Assembly: GCA_012511315.1 (NCBI GenBank) | Contig: JAAZGI010000381.1 | Location: 1 to 6,091, forward strand | Reading direction: 5' to 3' | Length of the DNA stretch: 6,091 bases | DNA from: Clostridium sp. | Lineage (GTDB): Bacteria > Bacillota > Clostridia > Clostridiales > Clostridiaceae | Shown: positions 1 through 5,852 of the stretch, in pieces | How the letters are laid out: each line of letters starts with the position of its first letter | Numbering within the stretch: the stretch's first letter is position 1 | Translations under genes and position numbers: made by a program | Notes under the pieces: model-generated | The model's database searches: none | The model's input: the letters and a program-made list of their open reading frames with translations, nothing else | Told to the model about the DNA's origin: nothing

Positions 1-250
1 AAGCTTTTTCCCTGAACCTAAAATAGTTCCCACTGCCATGGGAGAATCTCCCTTGACGGAAAGGGAAATGGAAGTGTTAAGACTAGCTTGTAAGCACATG
101 ACCAACAAAGAAATTGCAGAAGAGCTCTTTATTTCCGAACACACTGTTAAGTATCATAAAGCTAATATGCTTGCCAAAACAGGCTTTAAGAAGACGGTTG
201 ATTTAGCCTTCTATATGATTTCAAATGGTTTTATTAACCCCTTATATTGA
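1..250 (+). CDS. LuxR/NarL-family transcriptional regulator, C-terminal part (5' end outside window)
   Basis: The reading frame is open from base 2 to the TGA at 248-250, giving 82 residues. It is the end of a longer protein. The ATG at 38 lacks a ribosome binding site and lies in the linker before the DNA-binding domain, so it is not the true start. Visible residues about 17-79 form a LuxR-type helix-turn-helix: LTEREMEVL opens the first helix, TNKEIAEELFIS is the scaffold helix and turn, and EHTVKYHKANMLAKTG is the recognition helix and following turn. In this family the domain binds promoter DNA, usually behind a phosphorylatable receiver domain, but that part lies outside the window. The tail FINPLY is short, so nothing follows the HTH. 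Family assignment is firm; the target genes are unknown. No clear intrinsic terminator follows; the only nearby stem, TAAGC/GCTTA at 262-276, is weak and has no T tract. Confidence 0.9.
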   Translation, partial: SFFPEPKIVPTAMGESPLTEREMEVLRLACKHMTNKEIAEELFISEHTVKYHKANMLAKTGFKKTVDLAFYMISNGFINPLY

Positions 251-478
251 GCATAACAACCTAAGCTAAGGGCTTATCTAATTGCTCAGAGGATCGTTTT
301 AAGAGAAAATAAAAATCATAAAAAAACATACCTAAAGGTCTAGAATTCATCAAATCTGATATGCTCCCTTTATTTCACTGTTCTCATGGCGGATAGCAGA
401 TCAATCGATTCTCGGCCTTTTTCCAATTATAAAACATGAGAATAAGAGATCAAGTTTACAAGGGGTAAAGTGGATAAA

Positions 479-526
479 AGGTTATGAGGACAAGAGGTTA
501 TGAGGACAAGAGGTTATGAGGACAAG
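479..526. repeat. Tandem repeat, 16-bp unit, 3 perfect copies
   Basis: The unit AGGTTATGAGGACAAG occurs three times head to tail at 479-494, 495-510 and 511-526 with no mismatch. The array is purine-rich on the plus strand and lies about 280 bases before the first operon gene. Perfect identity suggests recent expansion, for example by replication slippage. Its role is unknown. Confidence 0.95.
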
Positions 527-560
527 GATTCAAGGGAATCAAGAGAATCAAGGCAATCAA
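527..560. repeat. Degenerate tandem repeat, 9-bp unit, about 3.8 copies
   Basis: Starting directly after the 16-bp array, the units read GATTCAAGG (527-535), GAATCAAGA (536-544), GAATCAAGG (545-553) and a partial CAATCAA (554-560). Copies differ by one or two bases. Its last three units share a RAATCAA core. It has a different unit length and sequence from the adjoining array, so the two are separate repeats placed back to back. Confidence 0.85.
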
Positions 561-803
561 ATACTGTTAGAGCAAGCCATTTAACTGAAGTTATTTTGAT
601 GAACTACCCGCGAAGGCTAGGTTAAAAGGCTATAAAAATTGGTATGTTTATAGTATGAAGAAGTATATTTTTCTGACGAACTGAATGAAGGCTTTGCGTT
701 TTGCTTCAAAAACAAGAGGACAGTAGAAGTATTAAAACAGTGTGACACTCGAACAACCGTAGTGTAGTGCTATGAAGGGGTTAACAATTAAAAGGGGGAT
801 ATT

Positions 804-1436
804 ATGGGATTATTTACTAAAAAGTACTGTGATATTTGTGGAGAAAAAATTGGATTGCTAGGAAATAAAAAGTTAGCTGATGGAAATATGTGCAAGGACT
901 GCGAAAAGCTTTTATCCCGTCACTTTGATGATCGACGCAAAACAACCATTGAAGAAATTAAACAGCATTTGGCCTATCGGGAAGAAAATAAAAAGGCAGT
1001 AGCTAATTTCCATGTAAGTCGAATCCTAGGATCTTATACGAAGGTTCTTATCGATGAGGATGCTGGTAAATTTATTGTGACATCCCTTGAAAACTGGGTA
1101 GCCAGCAATCCTGATGTGATTGACCTGTCCCAGATAAAGGCTTGTCAAATTAAAATTAGAGATTATAGAAATGAACTTAAGCGGAAAGATGGAAGCGGCA
1201 ACGAAGTAAGTTTTAGCCCCCCTCGATATGAGTATGAATATGATTTTGGAATTAGTATTGATGTGGATTCACCTTGGTTTGATGATATCTACTTTACAAT
1301 CAATGACCACCGAGTTTATATGTATGGTTCAAAAGAATATCGAGAATTGGAGCGTCAGGCAAATGAAATCAAAGACACCCTCTTAGAAGTCGATAGGGCT
1401 GTGAAGAGAGACGAGACCCAGTACACTAAAAATTAA
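804..1436 (+). CDS. DUF4428 domain-containing zinc-finger protein
   Basis: A 210-residue soluble protein with no signal peptide or membrane segment. The N-terminus carries a Cys4 zinc-binding module, C9-x2-C12 and C30-x2-C33, with CDICGEKIGLLG followed by MCKDC, which is the DUF4428 pattern. The remainder (about 65-200) is a mixed alpha/beta region, including an aromatic and acidic stretch (YEYEYDFGISIDVD, about 142-155) and FDDIYFTIND (159-168), and ends in a charged helix (about 177-203). The length agrees with stand-alone DUF4428 proteins as I recall them. The molecular function is not known. The start is supported by GGGGGA at 794-799, five bases before the ATG. It is the first gene of the operon, with the next start codon 50 bases downstream. 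Inference: a cytosolic partner or sensor for the SPFH/TPM membrane proteins encoded downstream. Confidence 0.82.
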   Translation: MGLFTKKYCDICGEKIGLLGNKKLADGNMCKDCEKLLSRHFDDRRKTTIEEIKQHLAYREENKKAVANFHVSRILGSYTKVLIDEDAGKFIVTSLENWVASNPDVIDLSQIKACQIKIRDYRNELKRKDGSGNEVSFSPPRYEYEYDFGISIDVDSPWFDDIYFTINDHRVYMYGSKEYRELERQANEIKDTLLEVDRAVKRDETQYTKN

Positions 1437-1472
1437 AGGAACCCCTGAATGTCTAAATTAAAGTGGTTTTAA

Positions 1473-1478
1473 AGGAGG
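1473..1478 (+). promoter_or_regulatory. Ribosome binding site that fixes the start of the second operon gene
   Basis: AGGAGG lies eight bases before the ATG at 1487. The reading frame could be extended upstream to a GTG at 1463, but that would place this near-perfect Shine-Dalgarno sequence inside the coding region and leave the GTG without one. The ATG at 1487 is therefore preferred. Confidence 0.85.
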
Positions 1479-1486
1479 ACATACGG

Positions 1487-2026
1487 ATGTCTTGGTCTAA
1501 CAACAAGCAAGTAGAAGAACAGTCAGATCAACAGGTGTGGGAAGTAGTATTTGAAGAGTTACCCAGTACAATGGAAGATTTCCTAGAATTGCCTGAAGTG
1601 AGCTTAAAAGAACCACACTTTGCGGCAGCTTTACTAATTCCGGCTTTGGTTTTGTGGTCGCGTCAAGAAGCGCTGGCAATTGAAATGATTAACTATTTAA
1701 AAGGCCCTCAAAAACTATCTGTGAGAGACGTACAGTTTATAAACGACCGGTTACGTGGAAAAGACTATTTACCCTTGTCATATGTTGAAGGCAGCTCACC
1801 TGAAAATGGATATGCACCACCTAATCCTTATCGGGTAAAAGTGTTTACTGTGTCGACTAGCTTTGTTGAAGCAGGTTATGCCAAGCTTTATTTGCAGTCT
1901 AGTGGAGCTGACAGTAAAAGACCAGTACAACTTCGAAAAAAGGAATCCAGTGGTGAGTGGTTCTTGTGGGATCAGATGTTATTAAGTGGAATTCGAATCC
2001 CTGTCTCAGAGGATCCTTGGGCTTAA
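1487..2026 (+). CDS. Conserved hypothetical protein, DUF6935-like
   Basis: A 179-residue protein, probably cytosolic: no signal peptide, and the hydrophobic stretch AAALLIPALVLW (46-57) reads as a buried helix. In order it shows an acidic N-terminus, FEELPSTMEDFLELPEVSLK (22-41), the hydrophobic helix, LKGPQKLS (71-78), FINDRLRGKDYLPLSY (84-99), then a beta-rich half with NGYAPPNPYRVKV (107-119), GYAKLYLQSSGADSKRPVQL (130-149) and WFLWDQMLL (158-166), ending IPVSEDPWA. From memory this matches an uncharacterised Clostridia family, DUF6935; no profile search could be run. No catalytic residues are evident. The start is the ATG at 1487, chosen by its ribosome binding site. It sits between the DUF4428 gene (50-base gap) and the SPFH gene (101-base gap), which suggests shared function. 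I do not assign a biochemical role. Confidence 0.72.
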   Translation: MSWSNNKQVEEQSDQQVWEVVFEELPSTMEDFLELPEVSLKEPHFAAALLIPALVLWSRQEALAIEMINYLKGPQKLSVRDVQFINDRLRGKDYLPLSYVEGSSPENGYAPPNPYRVKVFTVSTSFVEAGYAKLYLQSSGADSKRPVQLRKKESSGEWFLWDQMLLSGIRIPVSEDPWA

Positions 2027-2041
2027 AGAGTAAGCGACAAC

Positions 2042-2091
2042 TTGAGAAGGAAGTAAATTGAAATTAGTAGTGCCAAACACTTATCCATAAT
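2042..2091 (+). promoter_or_regulatory. Possible internal promoter before the SPFH gene
   Basis: The 101-base gap before the SPFH gene is the longest in the operon. It contains TTGAGA (2042-2047) and TAGTAG (2065-2070) with a 17-base spacer, a good -35 and a poor -10. A better -10, CATAAT (2086-2091), has only a weak TTAGTA (2064-2069) at 16 bases. The gap also repeats CAAACAC at 2074-2080 and 2101-2107. No terminator is seen, so read-through from upstream is expected in any case. This is a weak call. Confidence 0.2.
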
Positions 2092-2127
2092 TAGAGTCAG
2101 CAAACACATTAAAATGGAGGATGCATA

Positions 2128-3381
2128 ATGGGTTTAATAAAAGCAATTAGTTCAGCAGTTGGTGGATCTCTAGCAGATCAATGGTTGGAGGTTATCGAAC
2201 CCAACGAAATGGGAGACAATACTGTTTTTACCTCAGGTGTAATTGTAAGAAGAGATGATCGCAGAGGATCCAATAAAAAGGGAACGATGGATACGGTTTC
2301 CAATGGATCCATCGTCCACGTTTATCCTAATCAATTTATGATGCTGGTGGATGGTGGAAAAGTTGTGGATTATACAGCCGAGGAAGGTTATTACAAAGTG
2401 GACAACTCTTCCTTACCATCGATGTTCAATGGGGATTTTAAAGATTCATTGAAAGAGTCATTTCAGCGCATCAAGTATGGAGGGGTAACCCCTACAGCCC
2501 AAAAGGTGTTTTATATTAACTTGCAAGAAATCAAAGGGATTAAGTTTGGATCACCCAACCCTTTGAACTATTTTGATAACTTTTACAATTCAGAATTATT
2601 TTTAAGAACTCATGGAACTTACTCGATTAAAGTTACGGATCCCCTCCTATTTTTTGCTGAAGCAATTCCAAAAAATAAGAACAAGGTTGAAATTCAAGAT
2701 ATTAACGAACAATACTTATCAGAATTTTTAGTAGCGCTGCAATCAACCATGAATCAGATGTCAGTGGAAGGCATTCGCATCTCTCATGTGCCATCCAAGG
2801 GAAGAGAACTAAGTCAATATATGGCCACGACTTTGGATGAAGAATGGAAACAGATGAGAGGATTTGAAATCCAGGCTGTCGGAATTTCTAGTATTTCCTA
2901 CGATGATGAGTCCAAGGAATTAATAAATATGAGAAATAAAGGGGCCATGTTGGGTGACCCATCAGTTCGAGAAGGCTACGTGCAAGGCTCAGTGGCGAGA
3001 GGAATGGAAGCTGCTGGATCAAATGAAGGTGGTGCAACGGGTGCTTTCCTAGGCATGGGCTTGGGTATGCAGACAACAGGCGGATTCATGGGGGCAGCTT
3101 CTCAATCGAATCAGAATCAAATGAACCAACAAAACCAGGGGGCTGGACAGGGAACCCAGTCTCATCCACAAGAAAGTGAGGTGCCAAGTCAAGAGGCAAA
3201 AGGAGTAGCACCGAGTAATCAATGGTTCTGTACAGAATGTGGAACTAAAAACTCCGGTAAATTCTGTAGTGAATGTGGAACTGGAAAACCTGAAGTGAGC
3301 CCATCGCAATGTTCTAATTGTGGATTTAAACCAGCTGGTGAAATGCCTAAGTTTTGTCCAGAATGTGGGCATAAGTTTTAA
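2128..3381 (+). CDS. SPFH (band 7) domain protein with two C-terminal zinc ribbons, YdjI-like
   Basis: A 417-residue protein of the YdjI-like SPFH family (older name: virion core protein-like). Residues about 20-265 form the SPFH core. Family-typical stretches include VYPNQFMMLVDGGKVVDY (65-82), NFYNSELFLRTHGTYSIKV (151-169) and VGISSISYDDESKELI (251-266), followed by DPSVREGYVQGSVARGMEAA (277-296). A Gly/Gln/Asn-rich linker (about 297-365) leads to two Cys4 zinc ribbons: C368/C371/C380/C383 and C395/C398/C410/C413. There is no transmembrane segment. SPFH proteins oligomerise on membranes as scaffolds, and B. subtilis YdjI acts with YdjG and YdjH to recruit PspA. The start is supported by TGGAGG at 2115-2120, seven bases before the ATG. 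YdjG-like and YdjH-like genes follow, 28 bases and then a 7-base overlap apart. A 9-bp inverted repeat with a 14-base loop lies inside the gene at 2284-2315. The zinc-ribbon tail probably mediates protein contacts (inference). Confidence 0.92.
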   Translation: MGLIKAISSAVGGSLADQWLEVIEPNEMGDNTVFTSGVIVRRDDRRGSNKKGTMDTVSNGSIVHVYPNQFMMLVDGGKVVDYTAEEGYYKVDNSSLPSMFNGDFKDSLKESFQRIKYGGVTPTAQKVFYINLQEIKGIKFGSPNPLNYFDNFYNSELFLRTHGTYSIKVTDPLLFFAEAIPKNKNKVEIQDINEQYLSEFLVALQSTMNQMSVEGIRISHVPSKGRELSQYMATTLDEEWKQMRGFEIQAVGISSISYDDESKELINMRNKGAMLGDPSVREGYVQGSVARGMEAAGSNEGGATGAFLGMGLGMQTTGGFMGAASQSNQNQMNQQNQGAGQGTQSHPQESEVPSQEAKGVAPSNQWFCTECGTKNSGKFCSECGTGKPEVSPSQCSNCGFKPAGEMPKFCPECGHKF

Positions 3382-3409
3382 TGGGAGCAATTGAAATCGA
3401 GGTGAGAGA

Positions 3410-4504
3410 ATGGCTGTTCAAACTTATAAATGCCCAAGTTGTGGTGCAGGAATTTCTTTTAAGCCGGACTTACAAAAGTTTCGCTGTGATTACTGCTTAA
3501 GCGAGTATACGGAAAGAGAAATTAATGAACTCACTAAAACCATACAAGACAAGCCGGAGAAAGCAACGGACAAAGGAAATCTTAAAGAGGAAGGGAAAGA
3601 ACAGGTAGCGCGGGAAGAATCCCCGCCAGCTAATCATTTAGCTTCCTATGATTGCAATAGTTGTGGAGCTCAGGTCGTAACAGACGAGACCACAACAGCG
3701 ACCTTCTGCTATTTCTGCCACAATCCAGTGATTATATCGGATCGTTTATCTGGCAGCTTTAAACCGAACAAGATGATTCCTTTCACTATAGATAAAGAAA
3801 AAGCCCAAGAAACATTTTTGAAGTGGGTGGGTAGAAATAAATATGTTCCTAAGGAATTTTATAGTAACTCTCAGCTAGAGAAGATTACTGGAATTTACTT
3901 ACCCTATTGGTGGGCAGATTGTAAAATAGAAGTAGACTATGAGGGGCAAGGAAGTTCTGTTAAAACGTGGGAATCGGGGGATGAAGAATATACAGAAACA
4001 AAAAAGTATCAGATTGTAAGAAAAGGCAGCATCAATATCAATAATGTAGAGGAATTAGCTTTTACAAAAATCGAGAAAAATCTATTGGATGGGATAGCAC
4101 CCTATGATGAAACAAAAGCAGTGGAGTTTTCTATGCCATATCTTTCAGGCTTTTTTGCAGAGCAATATAATATTCCGAAAGAAGAAATCACACCGAAAAT
4201 CGAGGAACAGGTTTATCATTATGCAAGAACCTTAATCAGAGAGACGCTGTCAGACTATACGTCAGTGGCCGATAAAAGCAATAAGACAGAGATTCTGTCT
4301 AAAACAATGAACTATACCTTACTTCCAGCCTGGGTTTTAACCTATCAGTATCAAGGAAAAACCTATGTATTTGCAGTAAATGGACAAACAGGAAAATCCT
4401 TTGGTGAACTACCTATGAGTACAAAAAAGGTATTCGGCATGTCGGCGGCAATCTTTGCAGTAGCATCCTTGGTCCTTCTTTTAGGAGGGATCTTGATATG
4501 GTAA
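3410..4504 (+). CDS. ydjG: YdjG-like double zinc-ribbon protein with C-terminal membrane anchor
   Basis: A 364-residue protein. Two zinc ribbons lie at the N-terminus: C8/C11 with C26/C29, and C82/C85 with C100/C103. They are separated by a charged, probably disordered linker (about 35-75). The central part (about 110-335) contains the family-typical IYLPYWWADCKIEVDYEG (162-179) and LLPAWVLTYQYQGKTYVFAV (304-323), then NGQTGKSFGELP. One hydrophobic helix at about 343-363 ends the protein, so it should be tail-anchored with its bulk in the cytoplasm. B. subtilis YdjG has the same plan and works with YdjH and YdjI at the membrane, where they help place PspA. GAGGTGA (3399-3405) precedes the ATG by four bases. 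The stop codon overlaps the next gene, suggesting translational coupling. The zinc ribbons resemble TFIIB-type ribbons, but a transcription role is unlikely given the membrane anchor. The symbol is given by similarity of architecture and order. Confidence 0.85.
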   Translation: MAVQTYKCPSCGAGISFKPDLQKFRCDYCLSEYTEREINELTKTIQDKPEKATDKGNLKEEGKEQVAREESPPANHLASYDCNSCGAQVVTDETTTATFCYFCHNPVIISDRLSGSFKPNKMIPFTIDKEKAQETFLKWVGRNKYVPKEFYSNSQLEKITGIYLPYWWADCKIEVDYEGQGSSVKTWESGDEEYTETKKYQIVRKGSININNVEELAFTKIEKNLLDGIAPYDETKAVEFSMPYLSGFFAEQYNIPKEEITPKIEEQVYHYARTLIRETLSDYTSVADKSNKTEILSKTMNYTLLPAWVLTYQYQGKTYVFAVNGQTGKSFGELPMSTKKVFGMSAAIFAVASLVLLLGGILIW

Positions 4505-5322
4505 AGAAAAGAAAAGTATTCGGCTTTAGCTTCTTTATTGTACTACTTTCAGTTTTGATAACCCGCTCCGTGATGGTTTATGGAGAAAAAAACAGAGTTT
4601 ACGATGATGCTAAGCTATACACGCAACAAGACATAGTGGAATTAGAAGGCGAGGCAGCTAAACTATCTGCAAGTCATAATATGGATATTATTATTGTGAC
4701 AACTCTTGATGCAGGTGAGAAAACATCTAGAGAATATGCTGATGATTTTTATGATATTAAAAACTTTGGTGTTGGTAATAATCAGTCGGGAATCCTATTT
4801 TTAATCGACATGGATAATGGAGAGGTATATATCTCAACCGCAGGTGAGGGAATTCGCTACTTAACAGACCAAAGAATCGAAAGTATTTTAGAAAAGGTAT
4901 TAGATAGCGGCTTGGGTGAGGGAGCATATTTTGCCAGCACAATGAGTTTTTTGAGTGAGACAAAAAAATATCTCGAACAGGGCATTCCTGTTAACCAATA
5001 TAGCCAAGACGAAAGTGTCAAGACTGAAAATTCCTTAACTCCTAAAGAGGGAATTGCAAGTATTTTGTCAGGACTATTCGCTTCAACTGTTTTTTTCTTT
5101 CGAACCAAAACGAAATATAAAATGGAACACCCAGTAAAACCTCAAACCTTTAGAAGAAATAGCTTAATCGATTTAAAAGTGAAAGAAGAAAAACTTCTGG
5201 ACACTGCAACAGTCCATAAACCAATTGCTCATTTAAACCCTTTGGAAGAAGGAGAAAAGTCCACCACCCATACTTCATCAAGCGGAAAAACCCATGGAGG
5301 TGCTGGCACAAAGTTTAAATAA
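4498..5322 (+). CDS. ydjH: YdjH-like TPM-domain membrane protein
   Basis: A 274-residue protein. A basic start (MVKKRK) and hydrophobic segment (about 8-27) form a signal peptide or N-terminal anchor; no clear cleavage motif is seen. Residues about 33-160 are a TPM domain: VYDDAKLYT (34-42), MDIIIVTT (62-69), YADDFYD (80-86), GILFLIDMDNGEVYISTAGE (98-117). A second hydrophobic segment (about 185-201) is followed by basic RTKTKYK, which predicts TPM outside and the tail inside. The end, TSSSGKTHGGAGTKF, is a Ser/Gly/His tail seen in YdjH-type proteins. TPM domains occur in phosphatase-like and photosystem-repair proteins; enzymatic activity here is unproven. The ATG overlaps the previous gene by 7 bases, with AGGAGG at 4483-4488 nine bases upstream inside that gene. 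It is the last gene of the operon. The partners suggest a membrane complex with the SPFH and zinc-ribbon proteins. Confidence 0.88.
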   Translation: MVKKRKVFGFSFFIVLLSVLITRSVMVYGEKNRVYDDAKLYTQQDIVELEGEAAKLSASHNMDIIIVTTLDAGEKTSREYADDFYDIKNFGVGNNQSGILFLIDMDNGEVYISTAGEGIRYLTDQRIESILEKVLDSGLGEGAYFASTMSFLSETKKYLEQGIPVNQYSQDESVKTENSLTPKEGIASILSGLFASTVFFFRTKTKYKMEHPVKPQTFRRNSLIDLKVKEEKLLDTATVHKPIAHLNPLEEGEKSTTHTSSSGKTHGGAGTKFK

Positions 5323-5334
5323 AAGACCCATTCA

Positions 5335-5366
5335 GACATTAAGACATTAAGACATTAAGACATTAA
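5335..5366. repeat. Tandem repeat GACATTAA, 4 perfect copies
   Basis: Four perfect head-to-tail 8-bp units at 5335-5342, 5343-5350, 5351-5358 and 5359-5366, starting 12 bases after the stop codon of the TPM gene. A simple repeat of this kind can vary in copy number by slippage. It lies in the transcribed 3' region ahead of the predicted terminator. Confidence 0.95.
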
Positions 5367-5372
5367 GAAAAG

Positions 5373-5384
5373 GACCTTAAGGTC
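5373..5384. repeat. 12-bp perfect palindrome GACCTTAAGGTC
   Basis: A perfectly self-complementary 12-mer six bases after the GACATTAA array. With no loop it is a poor RNA hairpin but has the shape of a binding site for a dimeric protein. There is no gene start nearby for it to control, so its function is open. Confidence 0.6.
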
Positions 5385-5451
5385 AGCGATTTACGTATAC
5401 AATCATTAAGGCGAAAATAGGTTAAAAGAATGGTGTTAAAATACTTTGAAA

Positions 5452-5502
5452 AAGGATTGGTTTAGTGTTCTAAGAAATTAGAGCCAGGCCAATCTTTCTT
5501 TT
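5452..5502 (+). terminator. Intrinsic terminator of the SPFH/TPM operon
   Basis: A long bipartite hairpin. The outer stem pairs 5452-5463 (core GGATTGG) with 5486-5497 (core CCAATC), including three G-U pairs. The inner stem pairs GTTCTAA (5467-5473) with TTAGAGC (5478-5484) around a GAAA tetraloop, with a small internal loop between the stems. The T-rich tail TTTCTTTT follows at 5495-5502. It lies 130 bases after the last operon stop codon. The stem is longer and less GC-rich than a textbook terminator, so a structured 3' RNA is an alternative. Confidence 0.7.
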
Positions 5503-5606
5503 GTCATTCGAAAGATCTCCACACCCTAGGTTTACGAAGAGACAGCGGTGGAAATGAGCTGCTTATATTTTCTGAGAAAAACATGAGTTATAGTCAATGG
5601 TTTAAT

Positions 5607-5637
5607 ACTAGCCAAAGGGGCTAGTGTAGAGCTAGCC
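5607..5637 (+). promoter_or_regulatory. Two mutually exclusive hairpins upstream of the 61-codon ORF
   Basis: ACTAGCC (5607-5613) pairs perfectly with GGCTAGT (5619-5625) around an AAAGG loop. The same GGCTAG (5619-5624) can pair instead with a second CTAGCC (5632-5637) around a 7-base loop. The shared middle arm makes the two folds exclusive, as in attenuators. There is no T tract after either hairpin, so simple transcription attenuation is not supported. The second arm ends 29 bases before the next ORF. Confidence 0.4.
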
Positions 5638-5666
5638 TAGAATTGATATAGTTTAGATGTGAAGAG

Positions 5667-5852
5667 ATGGTGGCTAAAGGTAAAGATAGAACCAAAATCC
5701 AAGACATGACGTATGCAATTATTACCAGCGGCATGGTATCGATTCAAGATTATCTCTGTGAAGGTAGCTCTAGGTTAATAGACGGTGACAGGGTCCTCAT
5801 TGATGGAGAAGAGTACTTCCTGACAATCCTAAGCAATATTCTAAGCAGTTAA
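5667..5852 (+). CDS. Doubtful small hypothetical protein (61 residues)
   Basis: An open frame of 61 residues from ATG 5667 to TAA 5850-5852. I recognise no family. It has no signal peptide and no membrane helix. The middle carries a near-repeat, LIDGDRVLIDGEEY (37-50), and the C-terminus is hydrophobic (FLTILSNILSS). The start is poorly supported: GAAGAG directly abuts the ATG with no spacer. An in-frame GTG at 5670 would have a three-base spacer, and the in-frame ATG at 5706 has no ribosome binding site. It could be a real small gene, a degraded remnant of a longer gene, or chance. It lies between the operon terminator and the next regulator gene, and the hairpin pair just upstream is the only hint of regulation. 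Confidence 0.3.
   Translation: MVAKGKDRTKIQDMTYAIITSGMVSIQDYLCEGSSRLIDGDRVLIDGEEYFLTILSNILSS

Larger units (their letters stand above)
251..803. other. Long intergenic region upstream of the five-gene operon
   Basis: No convincing gene is seen in these 553 bases. The region holds two adjacent tandem repeat arrays at 479-560. It also has a spaced inverted repeat, TTCTCATG at 381-388 and CATGAGAA at 435-442, whose interior includes GGC (388-390) able to pair with GCC (415-417) ahead of a run of five T. That stem is too weak to call a terminator. A small dyad, ACACT at 745-749 and AGTGT at 761-765, lies 39 bases before the first operon gene. The operon promoter should lie in this region, but no -35/-10 pair with good spacing stands out. 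GGGGGA at 794-799 is the ribosome binding site of the following gene. Confidence 0.6.
5323..5666. other. Noncoding region after the operon
   Basis: These 344 bases show no credible gene. From 5' to 3' they hold an 8-bp x4 tandem repeat, a 12-bp palindrome, a long hairpin terminator, and three hairpin arms that compete for pairing; each is listed separately. TAGGTTAAAAG at 5418-5428 recurs at 618-628 in the upstream noncoding region, in both places just after GCGAA. GAAAGAT at 5510-5516 can pair with ATCTTTC at 5492-5498 in the terminator's 3' arm, an alternative fold. Confidence 0.6.

Noticed and set aside
388..422. Intrinsic terminator for the LuxR-type gene
   Set aside because: Only three clean base pairs precede the T run, and it lies over 130 bases after the stop codon.
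479..560. CRISPR array
   Set aside because: The repeats are directly adjacent with no spacers and the units are too short.
500..625. A 41-codon ORF starting inside the 16-bp repeat array
   Set aside because: Its first half is simply translated tandem repeat, the AGAGG before the ATG is only two bases away, and the product is a low-complexity Arg/Ser/Glu peptide.
639..669. TTGGTA and TATATT as a promoter for the operon
   Set aside because: The spacer is 19 bases and the -35 is weak; no better pair supports it.
733..761. A SigW-type promoter (AAAC and CGTA elements), expected if regulated like the B. subtilis ydj genes
   Set aside because: TAAAAC and CGTA are present but 19 bases apart, whereas SigW promoters need about 16, and the -35 is imperfect.
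1463..1486. GTG start extending the second operon protein by eight residues
   Set aside because: It would place the AGGAGG ribosome binding site inside the gene and has no such site of its own.
3049..3390. A 113-codon minus-strand frame opposite the SPFH gene
   Set aside because: It is antisense to the well-supported linker and zinc-ribbon coding sequence; its product is low-complexity and no ribosome binding site supports it.
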